Assembly (NCBI GenBank): GCA_942493145.1
Contig: OW818679.1
Span: 3,286,001 to 3,350,000, forward strand
Source: ENR-C20 sp942493145
GTDB lineage: Bacteria; Bacillota; Clostridia; Acetivibrionales; DTU013
DNA length: 64,000 bases
Reading direction: 5' to 3'
Shown here one piece after another: positions 52,175 through 60,763 of the stretch. How positions within the stretch are numbered: position 1 is the first letter of the stretch; each line of letters opens with the position of its first letter. Both the position numbers and the translations under genes were made by a program. The notes under the pieces were generated by a model. That model was not told the origin of the DNA. It was given only the letters and a program-made list of their open reading frames with translations, and made no database searches.

Positions 52175-52797
52175 CGAATAAAATTAGTTACAACCCTTGG
52201 CTCCTTTTCTGGCAATGAAACTCCTGCATCAATCCCTGCTTGTATGGATTTTAGAAGCCAAGCCATATTTTTACCTAAAGTTCTCATTATTTGCATTCCT
52301 TCCAAATCTTGTTTTACTTCTTCAGGTGTATTCCCATGAACCATATTCCAATATTGAGAAGATACAACAGGCATATTTGAAATCGTAAAATACTTGTTTA
52401 GTTGTTCAAAAGCTGCTGTTGCTCCCCCACGACGGCAACTTACAATTGCAGCACCAGGTTTATATTGAAACCCTTCTCCAGCATAGAAAAACCTATCTAA
52501 AAAAGATGTAATCAGCCCTGATGCACCTGCATAATGAACAGGAGAACCAAAAACAAAACCATCAACTTCTTTAGCTTTTTCTAAAGCAATATTTACGGTA
52601 TCATCATTAAAAGCACACTTGCCGGAATTGGTTTTAGAACAACCACCACAAGAAGTACAACCACGAATAGGATTGGATCCAATATGAAAAATTTCCGTCT
52701 TAATATTTTCATTTTCCAATTCTTTTGCTACTTCACATAAAGCCGTATAAGTACATCCTTTAGCCCTTGGACTTCCGTTTATAAGTAATACCCTCAT
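52171..52797 (-). CDS. Flavodoxin-like NAD(P)H-dependent FMN reductase
   Basis: 208 residues. INGSPRAKGCTYTAL at residues 6-20 is the FMN phosphate-binding loop of the NADPH:FMN reductase/iron-sulfur flavoprotein group. GCTSCGGCSKTNSGKCAF (about 46-63) is a Cys-rich insert. VFGSPVHYAGASG (about 83) is the second flavin loop. The Cys set resembles the loop of iron-sulfur flavoproteins, so a [4Fe-4S] cluster is possible. It may reduce flavins, quinones or nitro-compounds. Its stop overlaps the convergent exonuclease stop. Confidence 0.88.
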   Translation of the reverse strand: MRVLLINGSPRAKGCTYTALCEVAKELENENIKTEIFHIGSNPIRGCTSCGGCSKTNSGKCAFNDDTVNIALEKAKEVDGFVFGSPVHYAGASGLITSFLDRFFYAGEGFQYKPGAAIVSCRRGGATAAFEQLNKYFTISNMPVVSSQYWNMVHGNTPEEVKQDLEGMQIMRTLGKNMAWLLKSIQAGIDAGVSLPEKEPRVVTNFIR

Positions 52798-52890
52798 TCC
52801 TCTACCTCACTTCAAGTCTGTTTTGATAAACTCCACTTCAATTATAATATAATGCAAAACATATTTAAAAGTTTACTGTGATATCTTATT

Positions 52891-53136
52891 TTATTTATCT
52901 GCTATTTTCACAATAAGCTTTGCCAGCACGTCCCTGTCCCTGACATCTGCAGCATCCCACATCTCTTTTAAAAGCCTTTCCTCATCGTTTCTTGGATCAA
53001 TGTTATTGGCTAGAAATGTACCAATCTTTTCAGCAACGTTCGTTATGCTTTTTTCTGACAGTCCTGCAGTCTCTCCCAGATCCACCGCCCTGCCCAAGGT
53101 CTTTTTCCAATCTCCCCAGTCATTTATGCTTGTCAT
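52891..53136 (-). CDS. DUF3243-like small protein
   Basis: 81 residues with the DUF3243 pattern (DWGDWKKTLGRAVDLGETAGLSEKSITNVAEKIG...NIDPRNDEERLLKEMWDAAD). Homologues in Bacillus and Clostridium are small acidic helical proteins without assigned role. GGAGGAGA precedes the ATG. Neighbours are not functionally informative. Confidence 0.82.
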   Translation of the reverse strand: MTSINDWGDWKKTLGRAVDLGETAGLSEKSITNVAEKIGTFLANNIDPRNDEERLLKEMWDAADVRDRDVLAKLIVKIADK

Positions 53137-53258
53137 TGTTTCTCCTCCGGATTAATAGATTAATTCTAGTATACCTACTTAAGCCGGAAAATATTGATAC
53201 AGTCGTGAACTATATTCCCGCTGGTTTTTTCTGAATCATGGGTTGAAGGAAGAATGAG

Positions 53259-53477
53259 TCAGCTTAATGTAACCAGATCGCCCCTGGCCTTTTGCCATAT
53301 ATTGTATACTTTTTCCCCGTTTTCATTGATAATGTAGTAGCTTGTCCTGCCGTCAATTTCTTCGCTGAATAATACGTATTGAACGCTTTCTTTCACAGCC
53401 AGTTCCTTGTTGTCTTCATATGACATCCATTTTTGTGATTCTTCAGGTTCAAACTCAATAGTATAAAAAGTCCCCAT
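53259..53477 (-). CDS. Small hypothetical protein
   Basis: 72 residues, acidic and beta-strand-rich (YYIINENGEKVYNIWQ). I do not recognise a family. AGGTATAG precedes the ATG. It has no signal peptide. The codon pattern and site suggest a real gene, standing alone between the DUF3243 and amine oxidase genes. Confidence 0.55.
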   Translation of the reverse strand: MGTFYTIEFEPEESQKWMSYEDNKELAVKESVQYVLFSEEIDGRTSYYIINENGEKVYNIWQKARGDLVTLS

Positions 53478-53588
53478 CTGCTATACCTCAAAAAGATAAA
53501 ATTAAATAACTTAATATATACTACATATTTTATGAAGTTTTTGCAAGGCCATATATTTAGCCGTTACCATATGTTTGACCAGTCAGAG

Positions 53589-55307
53589 TCATTTCTTTTT
53601 AAATTCCATAGCCAGTTGATTTGCTGCCATCATCCCGCTTTGAAGCGCACCTTGCATCCAACGGTGGACTGCTGAAATGTGATCGCCGGCCATAAATACC
53701 CTGTTGTCATACTCCGGTAAAGTCATCCCAAAGGAAAACAGCTTTTTTTGCTCCGGTGTATAAAAGGGCAATGCCCCTCTGGACCACAAATAATTATTCC
53801 AATTGATTGTTATAAAATCAACTGCAATCCTGTCCAGATAGCCTTCAGGCAACCAATGTACCTCTTCCACCTCACGTTTGATTTCATCAAAACGAAGTTC
53901 AGGAGTCAGATTTGCCAACCGTACAGTATCAAGGCTGTAATTGTATGAAGCAATCAGCACTCCAGGATCTCCGGCTGAAGGTAATCGGGTTCGTTTATCA
54001 GAATATCCGGCATGATCCGAAGGATACCATATGCTGGTTATGGGAAGATCAGTATATGAACCTCCTCCTGTTATCTTTTCTCCGGGTCCCCCTTCCTCCC
54101 AAAACCGTCTGTTACACAGCATAAGGGTTTTCTGCGAGGCTATATAATTCACTTCTTTTATTGCCTGCATTTTCAGGTCACTGAAAGGCGGTTCTATGTC
54201 AACTGTACGCAAGGTGGAAAAGGGTATTGCACATATGACATAGTCAAAGGTTTCATTCCTTGAGCATGTTGCTTTCCTGTTATTGACTGCAAGTACTACC
54301 TTACCACTTTTATAATCCCTGTGTATACCTATAATCCAATTACCGGTTTTTACAGCCACTTCTCCAAGGTTCTGAGATGGTATGCCGGGATAATCCCTTG
54401 TTGGGCTGGGATTGGCCAATGAATGATAAATAGCATAAGGAAGTATTGAGGTACCACCTGGGATTTCATAGAGGAATGAGAGATTAGCCGGATAATTGGC
54501 TTGAGCGATATCAATATAACTGTTGTAAAGATTTTGTCCGGCTAATGGAGACAAGCTTGAAATCAGCTCTATTGCCCCCTGGCTTAGCCCTGAAGCCTCC
54601 ATAATTTTTCTGTTACTTTGTGCATCCCAGTATATATTAAATGTATCATAGTATTGCTTCACCTGAAGCAATTCGCTTCTTTGTTCCGGATTTGCCGGAA
54701 TTAAAGGGCTTTCAAGCCCATAGTAAACCAGCTGCTGCCACGGAGTCCTTCTTTCCCAATCCGTAAGCCGGTACCTTGGATATATATATTTCATAACATT
54801 TCTGCCTTCAGCGTCATTTCTGACACGTATATCCTTAAGATAAATAAAGGCATTTTCACTACTTTGAATGAATGGTCTTGTGGGTAGTTTGAACAGATTA
54901 ATATAATGCCAGACAGTCTCATGAGAAACAGGTATTCTCATGGCACCCAGTTCACCGTAAAGAAGCTTGCGCTGGTCAAAATAGTATGTGTACACTCTTC
55001 CACCAATGCGCTTCTCTTCGGCTTCAAAAACAGTTATTTCCGCTCCGGTTTTCCGCAGTTCAAAAGCAGCTGCCAGCCCGGCCAGACCTGCTCCTATTAT
55101 TCCTATCCTTACTCCCCTTAGCTCTCCTGACCCGACTATCTTTGTAATATCCAGAGGTGGTGATGTCAATTCCCGAATAAATTCAAAGTCTTCCGGTCTG
55201 CCCTTTTGGATTAGCGCATACCTTTCAAGCATATGCCTTTGAGTGTCAGTCGGGTTGTCGGGTTGAGGTGGTGGACCGGATTTATACCCATCAACGAACA
55301 TACTCAT
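53589..55307 (-). CDS. Flavin monoamine oxidase / L-amino-acid oxidase-like enzyme
   Basis: 572 residues. The FAD dinucleotide motif IGIIGAGLAGLAAAFEL...VFEAEEKRIGGRVYT starts near residue 68. MRIPVSHETVWHYINLFKLPTRPF and DYVICAIPFSTLRTVDI are typical of the family. The C-terminal FAD segment is VFMAGDHISAVHRWMQGALQSGMMAANQL. The reaction would be oxidative deamination of an amine or amino acid with O2 or another acceptor, unusual for a strict anaerobe. The 67 residues before the Rossmann fold (PPPQPDNPTDTQRHML...) have no signal peptide. AAGGAGA precedes the ATG. Confidence 0.88.
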   Translation of the reverse strand: MSMFVDGYKSGPPPQPDNPTDTQRHMLERYALIQKGRPEDFEFIRELTSPPLDITKIVGSGELRGVRIGIIGAGLAGLAAAFELRKTGAEITVFEAEEKRIGGRVYTYYFDQRKLLYGELGAMRIPVSHETVWHYINLFKLPTRPFIQSSENAFIYLKDIRVRNDAEGRNVMKYIYPRYRLTDWERRTPWQQLVYYGLESPLIPANPEQRSELLQVKQYYDTFNIYWDAQSNRKIMEASGLSQGAIELISSLSPLAGQNLYNSYIDIAQANYPANLSFLYEIPGGTSILPYAIYHSLANPSPTRDYPGIPSQNLGEVAVKTGNWIIGIHRDYKSGKVVLAVNNRKATCSRNETFDYVICAIPFSTLRTVDIEPPFSDLKMQAIKEVNYIASQKTLMLCNRRFWEEGGPGEKITGGGSYTDLPITSIWYPSDHAGYSDKRTRLPSAGDPGVLIASYNYSLDTVRLANLTPELRFDEIKREVEEVHWLPEGYLDRIAVDFITINWNNYLWSRGALPFYTPEQKKLFSFGMTLPEYDNRVFMAGDHISAVHRWMQGALQSGMMAANQLAMEFKKK

Positions 55308-55438
55308 ACTACTTACTATCTCCTTATATGTGCATCTGTTTCAGAAGAAATAAGTACACATAATATTCCATAGTAAATAATATGAATTCACTAAGTTTTT
55401 GTTCACGCAATATATTTAATATGATTTCAATTGAGTAT

Positions 55439-56413
55439 TTAATTCAAATTACTTTCGTATACTCTTTTAACCATAGCAACTGCCTGTTCTCTGGTGGTGT
55501 TGCCTTTTGGGTTGATTTTGCCGGAACCTATCCCATTAATGACACTCTGTTTATTAAAATATTGTATTGCAGAAAGTGCCCAATTTGAAATATCATTTTG
55601 ATCTGCAAAAACCTCAACTCCGGTCGTATCAATAACTATACCGGGTTTTGCCGCCTGAAGTGTTCTTAGCAGCATCGCAGCTATCTGCTCCCTTGTCGCC
55701 GGGTTTCCTGGGGAAAAGGTCGTTGTCGATGTCCCATTTACGATACCAAGTTTATAAGCTTTAAGAATTTCAGGATTTTCAGTATCTATGAAAGGATTCG
55801 GTACAATCGGTTCTACTTTAGTCAGAGATAGAGCTTCATAAAGCTTAACTGCAATTTCACAGAATTCTTCCCGCGATATATTCCCTTGATAATTTTTTAA
55901 TACCTTATCGGTAGTCAATCCGTATTCAATTGCTTTTGAAATCTCAGGAACCGCCCATTCCGAAGGCTTACCCGGTACAATTGCAGTACTTATTTTTCTC
56001 CATGTTTGATACGTTCCAATAATTACTTCAGTGCCAGCTTCATTGGCAACTGATATCTGTAAAACACCATCGTCTCCAATGGTCAATTTACTGTTTCTAT
56101 ATTCGTAGCCTGAGGAGTCCCCATATCGAAACAAATCAAAGCCCGAATATGTACCATCGCTTTGATAGCTTATGTCCTTCCACTTAAGATCGCCCTTTAT
56201 AAAACCCAGATCGATCAGGGTTCCGGTAACTGTATCAAGTGTGGCCTGATAGAAATCGTCCGACTTTGTAACCACAACCCTGGTACCCTCTGCCGCATCA
56301 CCGAATCTTTCCCATGTTCCAACCAGGTCATCTGCACTTGAAGCGAATACAACAGGTGCTGATACAATTAAAATAAGCAGCACCAAAATAAGAGATATTA
56401 ATTTCAATTTCAT
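55439..56413 (-). CDS. SLH-domain surface protein
   Basis: 324 residues from the ATG at 56413 (GGGGG at 8 nt; an ATG at 56419 is in frame). A signal peptide ends near APVVFASSA. Residues 30-135 form a beta-rich domain (DLVGTWERFGDAAEGTRVVVTKSDDFYQATLD) resembling small lipocalin-like folds, followed by SLH motifs (about 145-320; ISREEFCEIAVKLY, ATREQIAAMLLRTL, TTREQAVAMVKRVY). It should bind cell-wall polymer outside the cell. The function of the N-terminal domain is unknown. Confidence 0.85.
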   Translation of the reverse strand: MKLKLISLILVLLILIVSAPVVFASSADDLVGTWERFGDAAEGTRVVVTKSDDFYQATLDTVTGTLIDLGFIKGDLKWKDISYQSDGTYSGFDLFRYGDSSGYEYRNSKLTIGDDGVLQISVANEAGTEVIIGTYQTWRKISTAIVPGKPSEWAVPEISKAIEYGLTTDKVLKNYQGNISREEFCEIAVKLYEALSLTKVEPIVPNPFIDTENPEILKAYKLGIVNGTSTTTFSPGNPATREQIAAMLLRTLQAAKPGIVIDTTGVEVFADQNDISNWALSAIQYFNKQSVINGIGSGKINPKGNTTREQAVAMVKRVYESNLN

Positions 56414-56469
56414 GAGCATTTCCCCCTTCCTTTATCTCATTATATCAGAGTTGAACAGGATTTAGCCAC

Positions 56470-56742
56470 CTACTCAACATCATCCTTAAGTTCATTTATC
56501 TCCTGCCGTTTAATCTTCAAAACAGCTTTCCATTCCTTCGCTCTTGTCCAACCATAGTTACCCCAAAAAACAATATCTCTGCGTAATCCAAGATATTTTT
56601 TATCTCTTAATTCTCCCCTTGTAATTATGCCCGCTTTTACAAAATCAGCATAGGACGCATAATTCTTTTCAAACTCCAACCATTTACATAGCTTTTCCAA
56701 TTTCGATAAATAATCCAATGCTTCTTTTTTATAATTGTCCAT
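56470..56742 (-). CDS. Small hypothetical protein downstream of the CvfB-like gene
   Basis: 90 residues from the ATG at 56742 (GGAG about 10 nt upstream); an in-frame ATG at 56799 would overlap the upstream gene. The protein is charged and helical (EALDYLSKLEKLCKWLEFEKN, KKYLGLRRDIVFWGNYGWTRAKEW). I recognise no family. It follows the S1-domain gene after 47 nt and is probably co-transcribed. Confidence 0.5.
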   Translation of the reverse strand: MDNYKKEALDYLSKLEKLCKWLEFEKNYASYADFVKAGIITRGELRDKKYLGLRRDIVFWGNYGWTRAKEWKAVLKIKRQEINELKDDVE

Positions 56743-56789
56743 ATTTAAGCTTCTCCTAACAGTTTCATAATCTGCAATCCTATAAATAT

Positions 56790-57632
56790 CTATTTCCACA
56801 TCATCTCAATGCCTTCATCTGTAATCTTAATGGCTCCCTCTTTTAAAAGTCGCCCAACAGCCCTTTTAAAGGCACCCTTACTCATATTTAACTCCGTTTT
56901 AATATGTTCAGGAGAGCTGCTATCATTTATCGAAAGGGCTCCACCGCTTAATTTCAACCTATCCATGATTTTCCGGGCATCACCCTCAATTTCATTATAG
57001 GCCTCTTTTCTCAAGCTTAATTCAAGCTTTCCATCCTGTTTCACCTTTTTAATTCTGACTTCAATGTTGTCACCCTCATTTAAATTACCATATAACTCTT
57101 TATTAGGAATCAATCCTTGATACTTATTGTCTACAGCTACAAATGCTCCCAATTCTTTACTGATGCTATAGACAGTTCCGCGAACACTATCATTCTCTTT
57201 ATATGGCGATTCTGTACTCAGCAGATTATAAATATTCATAGTTGCACTTAGTCTGTTGCTGCTGTCTATATATAACCCGACTAAATATTTGCCACCTTTT
57301 ACTACTGTACCTATCTGTTCCCTGAAAGGCAAAAACAAGTCTTTCTCCAAACCCCAGTCTAAAAAAGCTCCAATCTTTGTAGTTTCTACTACCTGTAAAA
57401 CAGATAACTCGCCTATTGTCAATTTTGGTTTTCTTACCGTAGATATAATTCTATCCTCAGAATCTTTATAAACGAAAACCTCAATTTCATCACCTGTTTC
57501 AATTGCCTGGGGCACCTGATTTTGTGGCAATAATATATCTTCCATGCTTTTATCACTTTTTGAATTGAGATAAGCCCCTATCTTGGTCTTTCGAACTACT
57601 TGCAGTTTCTGGTTTTTTCCTAATTCAATCAT
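56790..57632 (-). CDS. cvfB: CvfB/YitL-type S1 RNA-binding protein
   Basis: 280 residues with the CvfB layout. Two S1-like OB domains open the protein (KLQVVRKTKIGAYLNSK about 10; LQVVETTKIGAFLDWGLEKDLFLP about 80). A third S1 domain follows (VRGTVYSISKELGAFVAVDNKYQGLIPNKELY about 150), and the winged-helix end has SPEHIKTELNMSKGAFKRAVGRLLKEGAIKI. CvfB binds RNA and in Staphylococcus influences virulence gene expression. GGAGAAGG-type spacing precedes the ATG. It lies 207 nt after the small YwbE gene and likely shares its transcript. Confidence 0.88.
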   Translation of the reverse strand: MIELGKNQKLQVVRKTKIGAYLNSKSDKSMEDILLPQNQVPQAIETGDEIEVFVYKDSEDRIISTVRKPKLTIGELSVLQVVETTKIGAFLDWGLEKDLFLPFREQIGTVVKGGKYLVGLYIDSSNRLSATMNIYNLLSTESPYKENDSVRGTVYSISKELGAFVAVDNKYQGLIPNKELYGNLNEGDNIEVRIKKVKQDGKLELSLRKEAYNEIEGDARKIMDRLKLSGGALSINDSSSPEHIKTELNMSKGAFKRAVGRLLKEGAIKITDEGIEMMWK

Positions 57633-57644
57633 ATTATCCTTCTC

Positions 57645-57839
57645 CTAAGGAAGTATTTGCTTTACCCGTCCTACTATTCCACCAATAAGCCGAACCTTTA
57701 TGCCATGGGGATGTATCGGGGAATTTGTAAGAATTCTCTCAACTATTCCTTCAGTTAACTTTCCCGTGGGTTGATCCTGTTTCTGTACTATAAGAACACG
57801 GGAACCTTGTTTTATTTTGTCACGGTTATTTTCGTCCAT
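57645..57839 (-). CDS. ywbE: YwbE-like small protein
   Basis: 64 residues from the ATG at 57839 (CAGGAG upstream; a more distal ATG at 57869 is in frame). The sequence DKIKQGSRVLIVQKQDQPTGKLTEGIVERILTNS and HPHGIKVRLIGGIVGRVKQIL matches YwbE (DUF2196), a KOW-like small protein of unknown role in Bacillus. It is immediately upstream of the S1-domain gene (gap 12 nt), so a shared RNA-related role is plausible but unproven. Confidence 0.85.
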   Translation of the reverse strand: MDENNRDKIKQGSRVLIVQKQDQPTGKLTEGIVERILTNSPIHPHGIKVRLIGGIVGRVKQILP

Positions 57840-57936
57840 ATTTATCTCCTGAAGTTTTAATATTGACACTATTCGTCTTTTAATTCTAACACACCTTAGG
57901 AATTATATACAGGTTCTAATGCGTAGTGGAACAAAT

Positions 57937-57960
57937 CGACCCCCTTAAATGAGGGGGTCG
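57937..57960. terminator. Hairpin downstream of the nucleotidase gene
   Basis: CGACCCCCT (57937-57945) pairs with AGGGGGTCG (57952-57960) around a 6-nt loop. There is no T-run, so termination is uncertain. It lies 73 nt past the end of the 58033-59676 gene. Confidence 0.45.
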
Positions 57961-58032
57961 AGAGATAATCAAGCAAATAATATTACGCAAATTAAGTTTG
58001 CCAAAGCACCCTTGTTACCTTTGTAATATGTA

Positions 58033-59676
58033 TTACCAGGCAGGAACCAGCAGGGTATCTCCTGCAAAGATCAGATCAGGATTCTCCAATTTGTTTATTT
58101 TAGCAAGTTCAAGCCAATAGTGTCCCGTCTTGCGTGCAATCTTCCAAAGGACATCGCCCTTCTGAATTGTATAGCTTTCATACCTGATTAAATTCGGATT
58201 TTCTGTGACATAAGTAATCAGGGCTTCATCAAGGGCCTGGTATTCATTTATAAGCGGCAGATCCGCAAATGGATATCCATCCCCCCCGACAGCCATAAAA
58301 TCATTGGTTGCAACAACATATTCCCTGTCAGGCTCGAGTTTTACTCCCTTAACCCATATAGTGGTTACACGATCACCCGCAGGCTTTGTTTCATCAAACA
58401 GATATTCAACATTTGCCACCTGGGGGAAGGCTCCGTTGGCGTCCGGGTATTTGGACAATCCATGCTCCAAAGCCGCCTTTATGTCAGAACCCTTCATCTT
58501 CTTGGTAACTATGTAATTGCCAAATGGGAGTACGCTGATTATTTCACCCCGTGTCACGTCACCGGCTTCAATGCTGGCCCGTATTCCACCGCCATTGGTA
58601 ATCGCGATATCGGCACCGGTTGCATTTACCATGGCCGAAGTGATCAGGCATGAGAGATTTGTCGGGCCGGTACGCACATTGGCACGTTCTCCGTCAAAAT
58701 TGATATCGCTTTTTATGACGACCTCAGATAAGATTGATTTTTGAGCTTCGGCATAAGCACTTATTGCTGTTATCACATCTTCCTGAGCAGTCATATCGGC
58801 AGCTTGTTCCTTTGTTAAAAGAGATGCAGTTATTCCAGTCACCTTGTTATCTGCATCCAGATTAATTTTTACTGTACCCACATTTTTAAGGTATTCGCCT
58901 GCTTGTACTATCAAGGTCTCATTAACCTTAAGAGGCTCCGAAAGAGTGGTGTGGCTATGACCATCAATAATCAGGTCTATCCCTTGTACCTTTTCTGCTA
59001 CAAGCCTGCTTGTTATTTCACTTGCTTCGTCCAGGCCCAGGTGGGATACACAAACTATCACATCCGCCTTATCTTTAAGTGCTGTTACCATGTTTCCGGC
59101 TATCTTTACAGGATCCGCAAAGCTCAGGTCCACAACATTTTTGGGATTGGTCTTGTAAGCAGTCTCAGGTGTCGAGAGCCCAAAGAAAGCCACCTTAACA
59201 CCATCTCTTTCAATTATGGTATATTCCTGTAAAAAGGATGATCCATCAGGTTTGATAATATTTGCTGAGATAATCTTGAAGGCCGCCTTTTGAGACAGCT
59301 CGAGAAGCCGGTCTTTTCCATAATTAAAATCATGATTACCTGGAGTCATTACATCATACCCGACTTTATTCATTATGTTAATAATGCTTTCGCCGCGCTC
59401 AAGCGTTGCAATTGTTTGCCCATGCAGAGCATCACCTGCATCAACAATGATAGGTTCCGCACCTGAACTCGAAAGAGCCTCAGCAGCAAGTGCCGCTACC
59501 TTTCCGTAGCCTATGCCGGTATTCGCATCTTCAACTGCCCTCGCGTGTACGTCGTTGGTGTGAATTATTGTGACTGTTTTTGATGAATTGGTTGTAACGC
59601 TTGTCTCTTCTGCAAATGCCGACATGGAGAATACCAGGATGAAAACCAGAACCAGGGATAAAATTCGGCCCTTCAT
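58033..59676 (-). CDS. UshA-like 5'-nucleotidase/metallophosphoesterase with C-terminal LysM domain
   Basis: 547 residues. The signal peptide ends around FSMSAFAEE. Metallophosphoesterase motifs are TIIHTNDVHAR (37-47), VDAGDALHG, TPGNHDFNYGK and IDGHSHTTL. The nucleotide-binding C-domain (NGGGIRASIEAGDVTRGEI, VGGDGYPFADL) follows. The last 45 residues are one LysM (YTIQKGDVLWKIARKTGHYWLELAKINKLENPDLIFAGDTLLVP), which anchors the enzyme to peptidoglycan. It should dephosphorylate extracellular nucleotides. GGAGG precedes the ATG, and a good promoter lies upstream. Confidence 0.9.
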   Translation of the reverse strand: MKGRILSLVLVFILVFSMSAFAEETSVTTNSSKTVTIIHTNDVHARAVEDANTGIGYGKVAALAAEALSSSGAEPIIVDAGDALHGQTIATLERGESIINIMNKVGYDVMTPGNHDFNYGKDRLLELSQKAAFKIISANIIKPDGSSFLQEYTIIERDGVKVAFFGLSTPETAYKTNPKNVVDLSFADPVKIAGNMVTALKDKADVIVCVSHLGLDEASEITSRLVAEKVQGIDLIIDGHSHTTLSEPLKVNETLIVQAGEYLKNVGTVKINLDADNKVTGITASLLTKEQAADMTAQEDVITAISAYAEAQKSILSEVVIKSDINFDGERANVRTGPTNLSCLITSAMVNATGADIAITNGGGIRASIEAGDVTRGEIISVLPFGNYIVTKKMKGSDIKAALEHGLSKYPDANGAFPQVANVEYLFDETKPAGDRVTTIWVKGVKLEPDREYVVATNDFMAVGGDGYPFADLPLINEYQALDEALITYVTENPNLIRYESYTIQKGDVLWKIARKTGHYWLELAKINKLENPDLIFAGDTLLVPAW

Positions 59677-59722
59677 TGATTATTCCTCCTTTAAATTAAA
59701 TTGGTAGGATAAGCCTGATTTA

Positions 59723-59751
59723 ATTATACTTATTTGTTCAAAGAGATTCAA
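59723..59751 (-). promoter_or_regulatory. Promoter of the LysM-nucleotidase gene
   Basis: Minus strand: TTGAAT (59746-59751), 17-nt spacer, TATAAT (59723-59728). It places transcription start about 40 nt before the ATG. Confidence 0.65.
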
Positions 59752-59856
59752 CCTGCGCAGCTTATTTCCGCTCTGGTTGGTGTACGTTCTTCATACTGAT
59801 ATTTTATGAAAATAAATAGCTTGTCATGGATAATGACCCCATAGCATAAATAGTCT

Positions 59857-60579
59857 TTATACCGACTGGAGAAACGGATTTTTCTTAATCGCTGTCTGAA
59901 ATAGAAAAGGATATTCATCTCTTAAATAAATTATGTATTTGACCCACTCTATAACCATTGCAGTGTAAGCGCGCTTCATATCATATGATAAATGGTCGAT
60001 TACCTCCTTGGGAAGTGTTCTCATATCTCCTCTGCTTTTAAGCTCATCAGCTACATGGAAAACAGCCCAAAGCATGTCCGTAAAGGATTCATGTTCAAGT
60101 AAATTCGAGTTTTCCAACAGAGCCAGTAGAAATCCTCTATAATCAGTCATGGTAGATGCGAGCTGATCCAATCCGTCAGGATCGGCATAAAAATCGAATT
60201 TGAAATTGCTTACTTTTTTCTTTACAATATTTTCTTTATTTTTAAGAATTTCTTCAATTTTAATCATTTCATTTACTTCAGCACAATTACGATTGAAGCG
60301 TAACATGCCCATCATGATATCAACCCCTGCATCTACAAAAAAAGTACTTATAATCACATTTACCTTTTTGATCTTCCTGCGTTTTTCATTAATATTCAAA
60401 ACTTTGTTAATGACCAATGTTACAATAAGTGCCTGGACAGGAACAAACGCCAAATCCTGCAAAAAATAAAACCCGGTTTCAGAAGGACGGCGAAAAATTA
60501 CAAGCTGAAGGAGATATATTATAGCCGAAGACGCGGTCAATATGGCAGCAAGAATTAAATTGTCTCTGAATTTACCCAT
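59857..60579 (-). CDS. Two-TM membrane protein of unknown function
   Basis: 240 residues from the ATG at 60579 (GGAGG upstream; a TTG at 60591 is in frame). Two TM segments at the N-terminus (NLILAAILTASSAIIYLLQLVIF and FVPVQALIVTLVINKVL) are followed by a long soluble helical region (TMTDYRGFLLALLENSNLLEHESFTDMLWAVFHVADEL). I recognise no family. It is 184 nt downstream of the PAS-GGDEF-HD-GYP gene. Confidence 0.65.
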   Translation of the reverse strand: MGKFRDNLILAAILTASSAIIYLLQLVIFRRPSETGFYFLQDLAFVPVQALIVTLVINKVLNINEKRRKIKKVNVIISTFFVDAGVDIMMGMLRFNRNCAEVNEMIKIEEILKNKENIVKKKVSNFKFDFYADPDGLDQLASTMTDYRGFLLALLENSNLLEHESFTDMLWAVFHVADELKSRGDMRTLPKEVIDHLSYDMKRAYTAMVIEWVKYIIYLRDEYPFLFQTAIKKNPFLQSV

Positions 60580-60763
60580 ATAACCCTCCAAAATATCTAC
60601 TTATCCCAATGCAATTTGGATTCATTAACAATTCTATATGATTTTTATAAATTGTCAAATGTAAAAAACCTCTGTTCCACAAAGGTTCAGCGGTTCATTA
60701 CGGACTGCCTGAAATATTGAATTGAAAGCCAATCTCTCTATTATTATGCAGCCTAATGGGTCT

